Assembly (NCBI GenBank): GCA_019747815.1
Contig: JAIEQJ010000086.1
Coordinates: 1-64,000, forward strand
Direction of reading: 5' to 3'
Length of the DNA: 64,000 nt
From: Hyphomonadaceae bacterium
Lineage (GTDB): Bacteria > Pseudomonadota > Alphaproteobacteria > Rhizobiales > Hyphomicrobiaceae
In this document: piece after piece, positions 56,427 through 64,000 of the stretch
Position numbering within the stretch: the stretch's first letter is position 1
Layout of the letters: every line of letters begins with the position of its first letter
Notes under the pieces: model-generated
Told to the model about the DNA's origin: nothing
Database searches by the model: none
The model's input: the letters and a program-made list of their open reading frames with translations, nothing else
Position numbers and translations under genes: made by a program

Positions 56427-56699
56427 ATGGCCGTGGCGACGGTGCCTCGGCTCATTCCCTGGTCAGTGCGTTTCATGTCCGATAGCAATCCCCTCTCGCT
56501 CCTGCGGCGTCGCCGGGACAACATCCGCGATTGGCTCGACGAGGAAGCCCCCTACACGGAGGCCGACCAGAGGCATCTCGACACCGACAGCCTCGAGCGC
56601 GCCTACTGGCATCACGGCTATCAGGCGGCGCTGACGGACGTGCTCGACCTGCTCACGAGCGCCGATCAAAGATACGGCAGCGAGGACATTCCCAATTAG
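56427..56699 (+). CDS. small hypothetical protein
   Basis: A 90-residue protein; the likely core begins at an internal ATG (56475): MSDSNPLSLLRRRRDNIRDWLDE, then TDSLERAYWHHGYQAALTDVLDLL. No family recognised, though the helical ERAYWHHGYQAAL pattern recurs in hypothetical proteins of Rhizobiales. The 3' end overlaps the convergent gene ending at 56653 by 47 bases. GGGG about 8 bases before 56427 is a weak start signal. Confidence 0.5.
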   Translation: MAVATVPRLIPWSVRFMSDSNPLSLLRRRRDNIRDWLDEEAPYTEADQRHLDTDSLERAYWHHGYQAALTDVLDLLTSADQRYGSEDIPN

Positions 56700-57006
56700 T
56701 CCCTGCCACCCGGCCCGGATGCACCCGGTTGCCGGGCGGATTCAAGTCGTGGAACAGCTCGCATTCCCGCTCGAAGGCGGCTTTTGAGCTCGGCAGATAG
56801 CCGAACTTGAACAGCGTCGCCGAGCCGATGCAGTTGCGCAGCTTGCCTTTGACGTCGCTGTCGGCCCGGCCGACATGGTTGATGCAGAACTTGCCCTCGG
56901 GACTGGCGTAGCCCAGCGCATACACCCCGGCGGAGCTGCGCGTCACGGCCGCATCGATGGTGTCGAAGTTGAGCCGGTAGGGCCCGAGAAGGCCGGTCTT
57001 GGCCAT
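56653..57006 (-). CDS. small hypothetical protein, GIY-YIG-like fold possible
   Basis: A 117-residue protein. SSAGVYALGYASPEGKFCINHVGRADSDVKGKLRNCIG, FKFGYLPSSKAAFERECELFHDLNP resembles GIY-YIG nuclease-like domains (G-V-Y-A-L-G, then V-G-R-A-D-x-D-V, and an E-containing helix). The C-terminus TNWECPRCRIF has a possible CxxC. It overlaps the convergent upstream gene at its 3' end. Nuclease activity is not shown. Confidence 0.6.
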   Translation of the reverse strand: MAKTGLLGPYRLNFDTIDAAVTRSSAGVYALGYASPEGKFCINHVGRADSDVKGKLRNCIGSATLFKFGYLPSSKAAFERECELFHDLNPPGNRVHPGRVAGTNWECPRCRIFDRRS

Positions 57007-57087
57007 GGCTGCGTCTCCAGATGAATTCGTGCCCCGCCGGGCATCCGCGCGGCAGGTTACCTGACTCGCTCAACACACTGTCAACAC

Positions 57088-57663
57088 TCAACGCTGACAG
57101 AACGCGCGCGACTGCGCCGTCCAGGCGCCGAAACCCGTCGCCACCATGTTGGCGATGACACGGCACACATAGCGCTTCTGCGCCGGATCGTTGTCGGGGC
57201 CCGCATGATAGCGCGCCACCGCCATCGTCCAGCTCCCTTCGCGGGCCTTGAGCGCCTTCAGAAAGCGGGCCGCGTAATCGACATTGGCTGCCGGCTCGAA
57301 CATCTGCTCGATGGAGGCGAACTGCCGGGCGTGGAAATGATGATTGATCTGCATGCAGCCCACATCGATTAGCTTGCGGCCGGCCGCCCGGGCGCTCTCG
57401 AACCGGCGCAGCGCCGCCGCCTTGTCGTCGTCGTAGGACGCCCGGCCTTCGATGTTGAGCGCATAGGGCCGCAGCGAATCCCCGCGCCCGGTCTCGGTCA
57501 GCCCCACGGCATAGAGCATGCCCAGCGGCACGCCGTGCGTCTGCGCGGCGCGCACCATCTCCCGCTCGCAGAGGTTGGCTTCGGTGCCGGCTGCGGCTCC
57601 CGCCAGGCTAAAGATAAACGCCGCCGCGGCGAGCACTGCGGCCGGCCTGCTCGTCTTCACCAT
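57088..57663 (-). CDS. lytic transglycosylase (SLT domain) at the end of the flagellar operon
   Basis: A 191-residue exported protein. After a signal peptide (PAAVLAAAAFIFSLAGAAAG), NLCEREMVRAAQTHGVPLGMLYAVGLTETGRG provides the catalytic Glu (LTETG) and LIDVGCMQINHHFHARQF the SLT motif; AVARYHAGPDN closes the fold. It is probably a muramidase that opens the wall for flagellar parts. It overlaps the 3' end of fliK by 56 bases. Confidence 0.88.
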   Translation of the reverse strand: MVKTSRPAAVLAAAAFIFSLAGAAAGTEANLCEREMVRAAQTHGVPLGMLYAVGLTETGRGDSLRPYALNIEGRASYDDDKAAALRRFESARAAGRKLIDVGCMQINHHFHARQFASIEQMFEPAANVDYAARFLKALKAREGSWTMAVARYHAGPDNDPAQKRYVCRVIANMVATGFGAWTAQSRAFCQR

Positions 57664-59032
57664 TGCTCCCATTGCCGAAGGTATGGTTCTGGCGCCCGTC
57701 CTGATGCCGCCCGCCGGACGATCTGGCTTCCGCCTGCGAGGAATCGGACTGCCCGCCCCCCTGCATCTGCATGCCGGCCTGACCGGTTGCATTCTGCGCC
57801 GTGACGCCACCGGGGTCGGCGATCCTCACATTCACGCCATCGATCAGATATCCAGCCGACCGCAGCAGCGCCGAAAGCGTTTCCCGCTCCCGCTGGATAA
57901 GAGATGCGGTATCGCCGCTGCCAACCTCCAGGTCGAGCCGCAGCGCGTTGTCCTTGACGGCCATGCGGATGGTGACAGCGCCGAGGTCTGCGGGCTGCAA
58001 CTGGATATTGAGCACCTTGACCGGTCCCCCGAACGGCTTTGCTGCAAGCGCCGCCTCGGGCCGCGCGGCCTGGCCGGACAAAGCGCTGGCCGCGCCGGCC
58101 ACGCGATCGGCGATCTGCTGCGTTACCGACAGCGCCGGACCCGCGTTGGCGGGCGCATCGGAACGCCCTGCGAGGGATGTCGTCTCGAGGCGCGCTTCGG
58201 CGCCCGCCTGCGGCTCGCCGCGGGGCGCGCCCGCGTTCGTTCCCGTTCCCAACTGGCCATCGCGCGCCGCCGTGACAGCCACCTGCGGATTGGCGAGCGG
58301 TACCTCCCCACCCTGTTCCATCTCGGTAGCGAGTTGAAGCCGTTGGGCGTCCGCGGAGCCCGGCTGCCCCGTGCGCAGCGCCCGGTTGCCTTCCGCCGCC
58401 AGGCGCGCCGCCCATTCCGCGCTGGTGTCGGCGACGGGCGCCAGATGCGTTTCGCGGCCGAGCACAGTCAGCGTGACAGGTGTTGCCTTCCCATCGCCGT
58501 CCGTCGGCTCCCCGGTGCGGCCGGCCGCCTTGGCCAGGCTGGCCAGAATGAGCTCTTCGGGAGACGGCGTGTCGGCATCTCCCTGCGCCGCCAGCGCGGC
58601 CTCGATCTGCGCGGTCTCGACCTCTGTGGCGGTGCCGTTGGCAACCCGCCCGGCGAGTGCCGCCAGTCCACCGGCACCGGCCAATGCTCCGTTGGCGCCC
58701 AAAATTTGCATCAGCGCCTTCAGATCGATGTCGGTCAAGCCGCCACCCTCGCCGTCGCGCTCGGCCAGCGCCTGCTCAAGGTCAGTGGCGCCTCCGCCTT
58801 CGACCGCCGCCTCGGCCAGGCCCCGCAGCCAGTCCGCGACTTGACCGCCGCCGCTCTCCTGCACCGATGCCGCCGGGCCGTCGGCCTCCTCTCCGCTGCC
58901 GGCAAGCTTGGAAAGGAGCCCTTGAAACGCGCGTTCCTCCTCGCCATCGGAGCGCTGCGCGCCGCGTGCCCGCTCGCCCGTCGCCTCGATGGCCGCGCTC
59001 GGCGACTGAGATACCGCACCGGTGTTGATCAT
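57608..59032 (-). CDS. fliK: flagellar hook-length control protein FliK (MotD)
   Basis: A 474-residue protein with a long low-complexity Ala/Gly-rich N-terminal ruler and the conserved C-terminal domain: VLNIQLQPADLGAVTIRMAVKDNALRLDLEVGSGDTASLIQRERETLSALLRSAGY. In rhizobia the gene after motC was first called motD and is the FliK equivalent. The ATG overlaps the motC stop. The tail (GGGQSDSSQAEARSSGGRHQDGRQ) is Gln/Gly-rich. Confidence 0.9.
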   Translation of the reverse strand: MINTGAVSQSPSAAIEATGERARGAQRSDGEEERAFQGLLSKLAGSGEEADGPAASVQESGGGQVADWLRGLAEAAVEGGGATDLEQALAERDGEGGGLTDIDLKALMQILGANGALAGAGGLAALAGRVANGTATEVETAQIEAALAAQGDADTPSPEELILASLAKAAGRTGEPTDGDGKATPVTLTVLGRETHLAPVADTSAEWAARLAAEGNRALRTGQPGSADAQRLQLATEMEQGGEVPLANPQVAVTAARDGQLGTGTNAGAPRGEPQAGAEARLETTSLAGRSDAPANAGPALSVTQQIADRVAGAASALSGQAARPEAALAAKPFGGPVKVLNIQLQPADLGAVTIRMAVKDNALRLDLEVGSGDTASLIQRERETLSALLRSAGYLIDGVNVRIADPGGVTAQNATGQAGMQMQGGGQSDSSQAEARSSGGRHQDGRQNHTFGNGSNGEDEQAGRSARRGGVYL

Positions 59033-60180
59033 TTTTCCGATCCGCCCAAAAGCTCGTCCACATGCGCAATGGCTTTGCGCGCCAGCCCCAGCACCGGCCC
59101 CTCATCGGCCGCATCCGGGGCAGAGCCGGCGACGGGGGCATCGGGCATGCGCCGCACCTGCGTGGCAATCGCCAACGCCGCGTCGAGAACGGCGGTGTCC
59201 GGCACGGCGAGCCTGCTCCGCTCCACCTTGCCCAGCATCTCAAGCCCGCGCTCGAATGCCTCGGTGACGATCAAGGCAGCACCCTCATACAGCCGCGCCC
59301 GCTCCCGCTCGGCGCTGTCGTCCTCCGTCAGCCGCGCCGCATGGGCAGCGGCGAAGGCGGCCATCTCCGCCCTGCCCTTCATCAGCGCCGCCTCAGCGAT
59401 CATGAGATACACTTGGCGCCGATCCCGCATCTCCACCCCGCCCAGCAGGCTTTCCAGGCGGGCCAGCCGGTCCGGATCGCTGTCGGCGCGGACCGCAATT
59501 GCGGCGGCAAACTGCGCCTGGAAGCCGCCGGCGTAGACCGAGTGGGGAAAACGGCGCAGATACTGCGTCGCCAGCACCTCGTAGCGCTCGCTGTTGCCGG
59601 CAGCATTGAGCAGGGCGATCTGGCGCCGCAGCGCGGCTTCCTCGATGAGCGTGCCCGGCGCCAGCAGGCGTGCATCATCGAGATGGGCCAGAGCCTTGGC
59701 CGGATCCTTCTTGGCCACCAGCTCGCCCTGGACGTAGGCCACGTGCCCCGCCATGCTGGGATCGAGCGCACGCACCTCGATGTCGCCGAGCAGCTCCCGG
59801 GCCTCGTCCAGCCGGCCCTCGCCGAAAGCCAGGCTTCCCTTGACGAGCTGTTCGCCGACGGTGGCGCCTGCGCCTGCCTGCACCAGTTTCTGCAGCACCT
59901 TGGCACTGCCGCCGCTCAGCACGAACACCACCGCGGCCCGCGCATTCCTCGGATCCTTCCAGGCATCGGCATCCAGGGCTTCGAACTGCTCGGCGATGCG
60001 TGCGATGAGCGCGCGCTGCTGGGCCTGAGCCCTGGTATTCCCCCGTGCCGCCTGATCCTGCAGTGACTGCAGCGATCGCACGAGCTCGAACGGCTCGCCC
60101 TTGCCGTCCTGGCCGTGCGCCACACCAGCGGCCAGAATGCCAGCCAGCATCGCACCGGCAAGTTGCAGGAGGCGCCTCAC
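59029..60180 (-). CDS. motC: flagellar motor periplasmic protein MotC
   Basis: A 383-residue MotC, found in Rhizobiales, which helps organise the motor in the periplasm. It has a signal peptide (RRLLQLAGAMLAGILAAGVAHG), then helical TPR-like repeats: FELVRSLQSLQDQAARGNTRAQAQQRALIARIAEQF, and ALAHLDDARLLAPGTLIEEAALRRQIAL. The start is GTG 60180, overlapping the motB stop (GTGA), with GGAGG 8 bases upstream; the longer upstream frame is motB read in another register. Confidence 0.9.
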   Translation of the reverse strand: MRRLLQLAGAMLAGILAAGVAHGQDGKGEPFELVRSLQSLQDQAARGNTRAQAQQRALIARIAEQFEALDADAWKDPRNARAAVVFVLSGGSAKVLQKLVQAGAGATVGEQLVKGSLAFGEGRLDEARELLGDIEVRALDPSMAGHVAYVQGELVAKKDPAKALAHLDDARLLAPGTLIEEAALRRQIALLNAAGNSERYEVLATQYLRRFPHSVYAGGFQAQFAAAIAVRADSDPDRLARLESLLGGVEMRDRRQVYLMIAEAALMKGRAEMAAFAAAHAARLTEDDSAERERARLYEGAALIVTEAFERGLEMLGKVERSRLAVPDTAVLDAALAIATQVRRMPDAPVAGSAPDAADEGPVLGLARKAIAHVDELLGGSEK

Positions 60181-61499
60181 TGCCTCGGCCTCCGCAGCAG
60201 AATCTCGATGCGTCTGTTCTGCGCCGCCTCCGGATCGCCGGGCACCGTGAGGTTGCGATCCGCATACCCCTCGACACGCTCGAAACGCTTCTCCTCGACG
60301 CCGCCGCGCACCAGCATGTAGTAGGCCATGTGTGCGCGCGCCGTTGACAGGCGCCAGTTGTCGTAGGTGCCCGACCGGTAGGGGCGGCCATCGGTGTGCC
60401 CGCGCACGATCAGCGGTTGCGGCAGGGTCTGCACGACCTTGGCGATCTTCTCCATGATGACGACGGTCGCCGGGCGCGGCTCGGCGGAGGCGATGGCGAA
60501 CATGCCGAAATCGTAGGCATCGGTAAGGCTGATCAGCACACCGTCCTCGGTGACGGTCACCTCGATGCTCGGCACGGCCCCTTTGATCTGCGATGCCAGC
60601 ACTTTGATTTCGTCCGCGATCCTGGCCACCTCCTCCTGCAGGGCCTTTTGCGCGGCCGCCTGCTTGGCCGCCTGCAACGCCTCCTGGCTGGCCTTGTCTG
60701 CGGGTGGGCTTGCTGCAGCCTCGACGGCAGCGGCGCCCTGGCGGGGTGCAGTGGCCTCGGCCGCAGCGGCAGATGCTGCTCTTTCCGCCTCCGGACCCGG
60801 CACGGCCTTGGGATGGATATGCGCGTCCTGCGGCGCCTTCGCCACGCCGCTCAGCGGGTCGGCAGCAGGCTCCTTGGTGTGCGGCTCCGCCTTTGTCTTG
60901 GTTTTGGCGGAGCGCGTATCCGGCCGGCTGTGCTGCGCCGTCGGATCGAACGGATCGCGAAACGCCGTGCTGCTCGAATCGGCTTCCTTGCCCGCGGTCG
61001 GCGCCGCATCGGTCGGGGCCTGAGTGGCGATCCTGGCCAGCACGCCGTAGGGATCGTTGAACAGCGCCTGCTCGGTGAACCTTGGCGGCGTGTACTCCGT
61101 GCTCGGATCCTCCTTCGACTCGGCCTTGGGTGCCGGGCTCCTGTCCGCGCCCTTGCCCTGCGTCTTCTCCTTGCCGTGAAACTTGTCCTTGGGGTCGCCG
61201 ACTGAGGTCTGCTTGCCCTCCTTGCCCTGCTCCCCGCTCTCGATGCTGTTGATGCCGCGCGAATGCGGCGTGCTGTCGGTCAGGCGCATGGGATTGAAAT
61301 AGTTGGCAACCTGGGTCAGCACGCGCTTGTCGGTCGAATTGATCAGCCACATGACCAGGAAGAACGCCATCATGGCGGTCATGAAGTCGGCGTAGGCGAT
61401 CTTCCACACGCCGCCCTTGTGCGGGGCATCGTCGCCGCCCGACCGCCGGCGGATGAGCACCAGCTCGTGCGCCTTGGTGTCCTCTTCGCCCGGTTTCAC
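60177..61499 (-). CDS. motB: flagellar motor stator protein MotB
   Basis: A 440-residue stator subunit. VWKIAYADFMTAMMAFFLVMWL contains the single transmembrane helix and the proton-carrying Asp38. A long Lys/Asp/Ala-rich linker (residues about 75-300) separates it from the OmpA-like peptidoglycan-binding domain with PLIVRGHTDGRPYRSGTYDNWRLSTARAHMAYYML and NRRIEILLRR. The start is GTG, overlapping the upstream stop as GTGA. No motA gene is in the window. Confidence 0.95.
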   Translation of the reverse strand: MKPGEEDTKAHELVLIRRRSGGDDAPHKGGVWKIAYADFMTAMMAFFLVMWLINSTDKRVLTQVANYFNPMRLTDSTPHSRGINSIESGEQGKEGKQTSVGDPKDKFHGKEKTQGKGADRSPAPKAESKEDPSTEYTPPRFTEQALFNDPYGVLARIATQAPTDAAPTAGKEADSSSTAFRDPFDPTAQHSRPDTRSAKTKTKAEPHTKEPAADPLSGVAKAPQDAHIHPKAVPGPEAERAASAAAAEATAPRQGAAAVEAAASPPADKASQEALQAAKQAAAQKALQEEVARIADEIKVLASQIKGAVPSIEVTVTEDGVLISLTDAYDFGMFAIASAEPRPATVVIMEKIAKVVQTLPQPLIVRGHTDGRPYRSGTYDNWRLSTARAHMAYYMLVRGGVEEKRFERVEGYADRNLTVPGDPEAAQNRRIEILLRRPRQ

Positions 61500-62092
61500 G
61501 GCACGGCCTCCTCAAGCTTCGCCATCCAGCCCTTGAGGCAGGTTTCCAGCGTGGCCGGGCCGGCGAGAATGCGCACGTCGCAGTCATCGCTTGCGGTATA
61601 GGTGACTGCCGTTGTCTTACCGGACAGGTGCGCCTGCAGGGCCTCCAGCACGTCCGCCGGCCCGCTGATGCTGAGGCTGACCCCGGGGTCGGCCGTCATC
61701 AGCACGTCCAGGCTCGCCTGCAGCTCGGCCATCGCCTGACGATGCAGTTGGGCCGCCACGAACGGCTTCAAGATGCGCGCCGTGGTCTCCGCCACGCGCC
61801 CTTCGAACTCCTGCACGGCCGCGAGCACCTGGTTGGCCAGCTCCTCGCCCGTGCTGGCCGCCCATTCCTGCCGCTCCGTCGCGAGCCGCGTTTCAAACTC
61901 GGCACGCTGCTCCTCCAGCTTGACCTCGAACTCGGCCTCAGTCGCGGTCCGTCCGCTCTCGACCCCGTTCGCAAAGGCCTCATCGAGCTTGGCTGCGTCG
62001 CTCGCGACCGGGCCGCCGCCCGCGTGCTGCGCCCGGGCGTCACCATCGACACCGAAATCGGCGAGATAGCGGGCCGCGGGAACCGCGCTCAT
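61496..62092 (-). CDS. FliH-like flagellar export regulator
   Basis: A 198-residue protein with an N-terminal variable part, a central coiled coil (AEFEVKLEEQRAEFETRLATERQEWAAS) and C-terminal DVLEALQAHLSGKTTAVTYTASDDCDVRILAGPATLETCLKGWMAKLEEA, the form of FliH/YscL family ends. FliH binds the FliI export ATPase; neither fliI nor fliG is here. It overlaps fliF by ATGA and motB by GTGA. Confidence 0.75.
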   Translation of the reverse strand: MSAVPAARYLADFGVDGDARAQHAGGGPVASDAAKLDEAFANGVESGRTATEAEFEVKLEEQRAEFETRLATERQEWAASTGEELANQVLAAVQEFEGRVAETTARILKPFVAAQLHRQAMAELQASLDVLMTADPGVSLSISGPADVLEALQAHLSGKTTAVTYTASDDCDVRILAGPATLETCLKGWMAKLEEAVP

Positions 62093-63732
62093 GCGCTTCT
62101 AGCCCCCCGCATCCACTGTTTGAGTATGGCGGCCGCCTGCTCCTCGTCGAAGTCGATCATCTGCTCGAGCCGCTTCTGCGGCGTGCGCCCGAGCTTGCTG
62201 GTGAGGTCGGCGATCAGATTGGGCGACTGCTCCTTGCCCACCTTGGCCGCCGGCGTCGCCTGATGCACCCCGGGCGGGGCGGCGCTGTTGGGCAATTGCG
62301 GCTCCTGCGCCGGCGCGCCGGCCCTGGCCTCCAGCAGCATCCGGGTGGCCGGCCGCAGTCCGAACCAGATCAGCATGAGCGTGATGGCAATCATGGTCAT
62401 GGCCCGGATCAGGCTGCCGGTGTGATCCATCAACTGCGCCATGATGCCGGGGCTGGGCGCGGGCTCTGCCCGCTCGTTGGGCAGGAACTCAACCGCCGCC
62501 ACGGTGATCCGGTCGCCCCGCTTGGCGTCCACGCCGGCCGCGGAACCGACCAGGCGCTCCACCTCCTTGAGCTGCTTGTCCAGCGCATCCGGAGCAGCGT
62601 TTTCGCCGAGCGCGGCGATCATGCGCTTGCGGTTGACGACCACGGCAATGGCGAGACTCTCGATCTTGTAGCCCTCGCTGACCGTCTGGATGGTCTTGGA
62701 GCTCACCTCGTAGTTGGTGAGCTCCTCACGGCGCTCGTTCTGCTTCTTGTTCTGCTCGCCGTTCGGACCCGCAGCCGTTGCCTGGTCGGCCGGAATATTC
62801 TGCTCGACCCCGACGGCCGGGCGATTGGCGTTGTTGCTCTGCGAGCTGCCCGTCTCCTTGACCGTGCGCACCGACCGCTCGGCCTTGCCCTCGGGATTGA
62901 AGTTGGTCTCGTTGATCTGCCGCTTGTCGGTGTTGAGACGCAGCGCCACGCTGACGCGCATGTTGTCCGGCCCCAGATAGGGAGCCAGGGTCTGCATGAC
63001 GTTGTCATGCAGCTCCTTGCCGATGGTCTTCTCGAGGGTCAGCATCTTCGCGGGCGATGCGTTGAACGCGTCGCTGCCCGCGGCCATGAGCACACCATCC
63101 GTATTGAGCACCGTGACCTGATCGACGGTCATGCCCGGCACGGCGGCGGCGACCAAGTGCCTGACCGCCGCAGCCGAGGAGAAATCGCCGACCGACTCGG
63201 TGCGGATGATGACGGATGCCGACGGCGGCTGGCGCGTCCTGCGGAACGACCCAGCGTCCGGCAGCACGATATGCACGCGCGCGCCCTTCACGCCCTTCAT
63301 GGCCTGTATCGTACGCGCGATCTCGCCTTCCAGCGCCCGCAGCCGCGTGATCTCCTGCATGAAGGAGGTGAGGCCCATGGACCCCATCTTGTCGAACAGC
63401 TCGTAGCCGGCGTTGGCGCTCGTGGGCAGGCCCTTCTCCGCCAGCAGCATGCGCGCCTGCGCGGTCTGCCCGCGGCGCACGGACACGGCGTTGCCCTGGG
63501 CGTTCACATCGAACGTGATGCCCGCCTCCTTCAAGGCGGCGCCGATGCGGCTGACATCCTGGGTGTTGAGGCCGATGTAGAGCGTCTCGAAATCGGGGCG
63601 GCTCAGGTAGTAGCTGCCGAACCCGACTGCCGCGAAGACGGAGAGGCCGACGAGCCCAAGCCCGGCAAGACGCCGCGCGCCCAGCCCGAGAAGACTGCTC
63701 CAAAGCCGCTCCAGCTGCTCCAGCCCGAACAT
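62089..63732 (-). CDS. fliF: flagellar MS-ring protein FliF
   Basis: A 547-residue MS-ring protein: N-terminal helix (LAGLGLVGLSVFAAVGFGSYYLS), then YIGLNTQDVSRIGAALKEAGITFDV, MLLAEKGLPTSANAGYELFDKMGSMGLTSFMQEITRLRALEGEIARTI (YscJ/FliF ring-building block), and the C-terminal membrane helix (AMTMIAITLMLIWFGLRP) followed by the FliG-binding tail EAAAILKQWMR-type end. The ATG 63732 has only a weak GGGG upstream; the long N-terminal frame extension lacks support. Confidence 0.95.
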   Translation of the reverse strand: MFGLEQLERLWSSLLGLGARRLAGLGLVGLSVFAAVGFGSYYLSRPDFETLYIGLNTQDVSRIGAALKEAGITFDVNAQGNAVSVRRGQTAQARMLLAEKGLPTSANAGYELFDKMGSMGLTSFMQEITRLRALEGEIARTIQAMKGVKGARVHIVLPDAGSFRRTRQPPSASVIIRTESVGDFSSAAAVRHLVAAAVPGMTVDQVTVLNTDGVLMAAGSDAFNASPAKMLTLEKTIGKELHDNVMQTLAPYLGPDNMRVSVALRLNTDKRQINETNFNPEGKAERSVRTVKETGSSQSNNANRPAVGVEQNIPADQATAAGPNGEQNKKQNERREELTNYEVSSKTIQTVSEGYKIESLAIAVVVNRKRMIAALGENAAPDALDKQLKEVERLVGSAAGVDAKRGDRITVAAVEFLPNERAEPAPSPGIMAQLMDHTGSLIRAMTMIAITLMLIWFGLRPATRMLLEARAGAPAQEPQLPNSAAPPGVHQATPAAKVGKEQSPNLIADLTSKLGRTPQKRLEQMIDFDEEQAAAILKQWMRGARSA

Positions 63733-63827
63733 CAATGAACCCCGGACCTGCCAAACGATTGAGCACGGATACTCCGGCACGAACCTTGCGCGAGAATTGC
63801 GCAAGCGCGCGAAGGCCGGCGCAGTCA

Positions 63828-63854
63828 GGCCGCGCCCTCAGAGAGAGCGCGGCC
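63828..63854. terminator. hairpin downstream of flagellin
   Basis: GGCCGCGC (63828-63835) pairs with GCGCGGCC (63847-63854). It lies between the flagellin stop and fliF. On the plus strand an eight-T run follows 14 bases later, on the minus strand no T-run; so it may act as a transcription stop without U-tail. Confidence 0.5.
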
Positions 63855-63885
63855 GTGACAGGCTCAGATTTTTTTTGGAAGCCGC

Positions 63886-64000
63886 CTATTGCCGGAAGAG
63901 CGAGAGGATCGACTGGCTCGACGTATTGGCGATCGACAGCGACTGGACGCCGAGCTGCTGCTTGACCTGCAGCGCCTGCAGCTTGGTCGACTCCTCGTTC
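63886..64000 (-). CDS. flagellin, C-terminal part (gene continues beyond the window)
   Basis: Read on the minus strand the frame gives [20 protein letters not shown] then [17 protein letters not shown] and stop at 63886-63888. This is the conserved D0 C-terminus of flagellin (helical [26 protein letters not shown]). The 5' part lies past position 64000. It is the gene upstream of fliF in this flagellar region. Confidence 0.93.
   Translation of the reverse strand, partial: NEESTKLQALQVKQQLGVQSLSIANTSSQSILSLFRQ

Noticed and set aside
59029-61587. An 852-codon continuous minus-strand frame that would fuse motB-region sequence to motC
   Set aside because: The first half is motB read in a wrong register. 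MotC begins at the GTG at 60180, which has a ribosome-binding site and signal peptide.

Overview
The window is high-GC DNA (roughly two-thirds G+C by eye) with gene content typical of Alphaproteobacteria, most likely the Hyphomicrobiales (Rhizobiales). The pointers are a Cpa/Tad pilus locus, a MotC-type flagellar motor gene between motB and fliK, an RcdA-type DUF1465 protein, a TPP-riboswitch-controlled thiC, a bacterial RNase P RNA and a chromosomal-type parS site. I cannot name a genus. Nearly all DNA is coding, and many neighbours share ATGA or GTGA stop/start overlaps.

Layout. 0-12 kb: a small PsiF-like secreted protein, then a tight pilus operon on the minus strand (flp, cpaA, cpaB, cpaC, cpaD, cpaE, tadA, tadB, tadC). 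It is separated by a strikingly AT-rich divergent region from a plus-strand set (free-standing CpaC N-domain protein and two TadE-like pseudopilins). 12-18 kb: a TetR regulator, a PlsB-like acyltransferase, RNase P RNA (rnpB), an unusual pair made of a 66-residue peptide and a diiron-oxidase-like protein with a PqqD-like front domain, an AmiD-type amidase and a TerB/DnaJ protein. 18-23 kb: a translationally coupled plus-strand operon (3-hydroxyisobutyryl-CoA hydrolase-like, CaiB/BaiF CoA-transferase, malate synthase G), then a ParE-type toxin-antitoxin pair. 23-32 kb: an aminotransferase, a 2-oxoglutarate oxygenase, a coupled tetR/B12-subunit/acyl-CoA-mutase operon with a clear operator, an amidase, a leaderless NMT1-like binding protein and a hydroxyacid dehydrogenase. 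32-37 kb: a four-gene ABC export system (GldA/GldF/GldG-like plus DUF4340).

37-46 kb: an outer-membrane porin followed by a cluster of hairpin repeats, a small lipoprotein, OsmC, a divergent HxlR/FMN-reductase pair, an XRE regulator, a TctC-type binding protein, a parS site, a sulfatase/phosphonate-ester-hydrolase-like enzyme and an MFS transporter. 46-49 kb: promoter, TPP riboswitch, a small membrane protein and thiC; thiC carries an in-frame 51-bp palindromic insertion. 49-57 kb: an SMI1/KNR4-like protein, a truncated gene abutting an IS630 transposase fragment, a SnoaL-like protein, RcdA-like DUF1465, an RND efflux pump with its adaptor, and small J-domain and GIY-YIG-like proteins. 57-64 kb: a minus-strand flagellar operon (fliF, fliH-like, motB, motC, fliK, lytic transglycosylase) and the 3' end of a flagellin gene running off the window.

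The most novel-looking item is the peptide plus PqqD-like/heme-oxygenase-like pair at 15.1-16.3 kb, which has the architecture of a minimal peptide-modification (RiPP-like) system. Next are the atypical B12 acyl-CoA mutase operon, the palindrome inserted in thiC, the membrane gene sitting between the riboswitch and thiC, and the parS site. Family assignments rest on motifs and recalled family features; no database search was possible.
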